A DNA stretch of 15,908 nt, from positions 1-15,908 of the forward strand of contig JANXNM010000629.1 of NCBI GenBank assembly GCA_025354065.1. Reading direction: 5' to 3'. The position numbers were made by a program, and so were the translations under genes. Each line of letters opens with the position of its first letter. Within the stretch, counting starts at the first letter, position 1. The DNA is from Synechococcales cyanobacterium 340R_concoct_173_sub. GTDB lineage: Bacteria; Cyanobacteriota; Cyanobacteriia; Leptolyngbyales; Leptolyngbyaceae. A model generated the notes under the pieces. That model saw only the letters and a list, made by a program, of their open reading frames with translations. It was not told the origin of the DNA and searched no databases. Of the stretch, positions 14,088-15,908 are shown piece by piece.

Positions 14088-15908
14088 TTAGACCGACCTA
14101 AGAGCTTGTTGCTGGATGGGAATCTGAATCACAAATTCTGTTCCTTGATTGGAATTGGAGACGCATTCTAGTCTGCCACCATGCTTTTCAACAATAATTT
14201 GGTAGCTGATGGACAGTCCCATGCCCGTTCCTTTACCGATCGGCTTGGTGGTAAAGAAGGGGTCAAAAATCCGTTCCCTCACTTTTTCAGGAATACCGGG
14301 ACCATTATCAAGGATCCTAATTTCTACCCAGTGCCGATCGACTAGGCCTGTCCGAATTGTGATCTGACTGGGATTATCTTTGATGTCTTGAACGGTTCGT
14401 ATTGCATTGGCTTCTTCCAGCGCATCGATCGCGTTCGACAAAATATTCATTAACACTTGATTAAGTCGTCCAGGATAGCACTCTAGTAACGGCAACTTAG
14501 CATAATTCTGAATTACCTTAATAGATGGACGTTCAGACCGCGATTTCAGGCGATGTTGCAGAATCATTAAGGTGCTATCAATTCCCTCATGAAGCTCCAC
14601 TGCTTTAAACTCCGCCTCATCCATCCTTGAGAAGTTGCGTAGAGACAGAACAATTTGGCGAATGCGATTAGTGCCTATTTTCATTGAGGCAAGGATTTTA
14701 TCAAGATCCTGCTGTAAAAATGGCAGATCGATTTCTTCTGCCTTTTCTTGTAGTTCAGCGATCGGATCTGGGTAGTGTTTCTGGTAGAGTTCCACCAAGC
14801 TCAACAAATCCTGGGCATAGGTTTGCACATGGCTTAAGTTTCCGTGAATGAAACCGACCGGATTATTAATTTCATGGGCAACGCCAGCCACCAGTTGGCC
14901 TAAACTAGACATCTTTTCACTTTGGACAACCTGTAGTTGAAGGTTTTTTAACTCCTGAAAAGCTTGTTGGAGGTTTTGGGCTTGCTGCTTGAGCAGAGCT
15001 TCAGATTCACGCAATTGCTGGGCTTGTAGATGGGCTTTCAGGGCACTCTCCTCAGACTCTTTGTATAGGTCTGATTGTTGAATGGCAATGCCTAGCTGAA
15101 TGGCTAGCCGGGATAGTAAATTACCTTCATCCTCTTTCCAAACTCTTGGGTGACTGCATTGATGGACAATCAGCATCCCCCAGAGCTGATCGCACACCAT
15201 AATCGGCACAGTCAGATTAGCCTGTACCCGCAGTCGTTGCAAAAACTCAAGATGATTGGGGTCTAACCCGGCTTCTAGGATGTTGTTAATTGCCCTGATC
15301 CTGCCATTTCGGTATAGCTCTAGACATTCTGTCGAAAAGCAGCTATCTACCGCTTCTCCTATGGTGGGAAGCCAGGGTTCAGCAACATCCTCAAGAACCA
15401 CCCGTCCAAGCCAATTAGCATCGAACTGATAAATTACCGCTCGATCGGTTGCGAAAAGATTACGGACTTCACAGACTGCGGTTTGCAGGATCGTCGGTAA
15501 ATCCAGAGATTGTCGAATCTGGTTTGAGAGACGATTTAAGAGTTCTTCCTGTGTTGCTAAGTCTCTGAACTTAGCCTCAGAATCTTTGAGGCAGTTTTCA
15601 ATTCGCTTCAGGTCTGTGATCTCACTAAACGTACAGATCATCTGAGTTAAAGAGGTATCCGATAGATGCAAGGGAACCGCATTTACCAGCAGTGCGGTTG
15701 GGTTTTGGTGGATTGGGGATGCGCTGTAAACAATTGTATTCTGCACAGACTGTCTAGCGGCAATTTGCTGAAACACAGGTTGAAGCGACTGGAGAAGCTG
15801 ATCTTCTGAAGAGTCGGGAGAGGATGAATCCAGATTGTTGTTGACCGTTCTATCCCACAATTGTTGCAATTCTGCGGTGCTGGAAAGATGTAATAGGTCA
15901 AGAACGGC
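14088..15908 (-). CDS. PAS-GAF sensor histidine kinase, N-terminus cut by the window edge
   Basis: The frame stays open to the right edge, so this is a partial gene with 606 visible residues. The TTG at 15869 is internal, not the start. Visible order: end of a PAS domain (to about 105, with ICTFSEITDLKRIE typical of a PAS/PAC end), GAF domain (about 137-277), coiled coil (about 278-333), HisKA with phosphoacceptor His345 in GVAHEINNPVGFIHGNL, and HATPase_c with N box LNQVLMNILSNAIDAL (482-497), G1 DNGPGI (534-539) and FDPFFTTKPIGKGTGMGLS (548-566). All kinase boxes look intact. No receiver domain follows and no membrane segment is visible. The GAF is of the phytochrome/cyanobacteriochrome-like sort (NHLEFLQRLRVQANLTVPI), but the residue before the conserved His219 is Asn218, where bilin-binding members have Cys. 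The signal and partner regulator are unknown; no response regulator gene is in the window. Confidence 0.92.
   Translation of the reverse strand, partial: AVLDLLHLSSTAELQQLWDRTVNNNLDSSSPDSSEDQLLQSLQPVFQQIAARQSVQNTIVYSASPIHQNPTALLVNAVPLHLSDTSLTQMICTFSEITDLKRIENCLKDSEAKFRDLATQEELLNRLSNQIRQSLDLPTILQTAVCEVRNLFATDRAVIYQFDANWLGRVVLEDVAEPWLPTIGEAVDSCFSTECLELYRNGRIRAINNILEAGLDPNHLEFLQRLRVQANLTVPIMVCDQLWGMLIVHQCSHPRVWKEDEGNLLSRLAIQLGIAIQQSDLYKESEESALKAHLQAQQLRESEALLKQQAQNLQQAFQELKNLQLQVVQSEKMSSLGQLVAGVAHEINNPVGFIHGNLSHVQTYAQDLLSLVELYQKHYPDPIAELQEKAEEIDLPFLQQDLDKILASMKIGTNRIRQIVLSLRNFSRMDEAEFKAVELHEGIDSTLMILQHRLKSRSERPSIKVIQNYAKLPLLECYPGRLNQVLMNILSNAIDALEEANAIRTVQDIKDNPSQITIRTGLVDRHWVEIRILDNGPGIPEKVRERIFDPFFTTKPIGKGTGMGLSISYQIIVEKHGGRLECVSNSNQGTEFVIQIPIQQQALRSV

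Noticed and set aside
14088..15869. Histidine kinase starting at the TTG at 15869
   Set aside because: The frame continues upstream to the window edge without a stop, and the missing portion should complete a PAS domain. The gene is partial.
15683..15901. Open frame of 72 codons on the minus strand at the right edge
   Set aside because: It overlaps the histidine kinase in another frame and has no domain-like features.
1..15908. Mobile element, CRISPR array or phage island
   Set aside because: No transposase, integrase or cas-like frame, no long terminal inverted repeats and no regularly spaced repeat array were found.

Overview
This looks like chromosomal DNA from a cyanobacterium. The palindrome GCGATCGC (HIP1) and close relatives (CGATCGG, GCGATCGT) occur throughout, inside genes and between them. 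The recognisable genes are of cyanobacterial type: a 1027-residue PEP carboxylase, a DesA acyl-lipid desaturase, a NucA-like secreted nuclease, and a PAS-GAF histidine kinase. The unnamed proteins resemble families I know mainly from cyanobacteria. No transposase, integrase, tRNA, rRNA or CRISPR array was seen.

Layout. 1-325 has no gene, but holds a perfect 16-bp palindrome, two HIP1 sites and a strong inverted repeat downstream of ppc. 326-3409 (minus) is ppc, with a consensus -10 box just upstream. 3506-3688 (minus) is a small predicted membrane protein whose start lies in a 15-bp tandem repeat. 3920-6886 (plus) is a 988-residue protein with four similar N-terminal modules, one membrane segment and a C-terminal SGNH-hydrolase-like domain. 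It converges on 6922-7851 (minus), a proline/threonine/asparagine-rich single-pass membrane protein; an exact 16-bp tandem duplication spans the junction. After a 342-bp divergent intergenic region comes a plus-strand run: 8194-8799 (DUF3038-like), 8796-10271 (DUF4335-like, 4-bp overlap) and 10321-10701 (DUF6464-like, four cysteines). Then come desA (10904-11956) with a very clear terminator, nucA (12133-12957) and hisA (13085-13858). The window ends in the middle of a minus-strand histidine kinase (14088 to the edge), which lacks its N-terminus.

How the genes relate. ppc (anaplerotic carbon fixation), desA (membrane lipid desaturation), hisA (histidine synthesis) and nucA (extracellular or periplasmic nuclease) look like independent housekeeping transcription units, as is common in cyanobacteria. 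The least explained part is about 3.9-10.7 kb. It contains three predicted single-pass membrane proteins, each with a low-complexity linker. Two have internally duplicated domains and one carries an apparently intact SGNH catalytic set. An envelope-related role is an inference from architecture only.

Limits: family names such as DUF1574, DUF3038, DUF4335 and DUF6464 come from memory of family features, with no database search. Promoter and operator calls are pattern-based.
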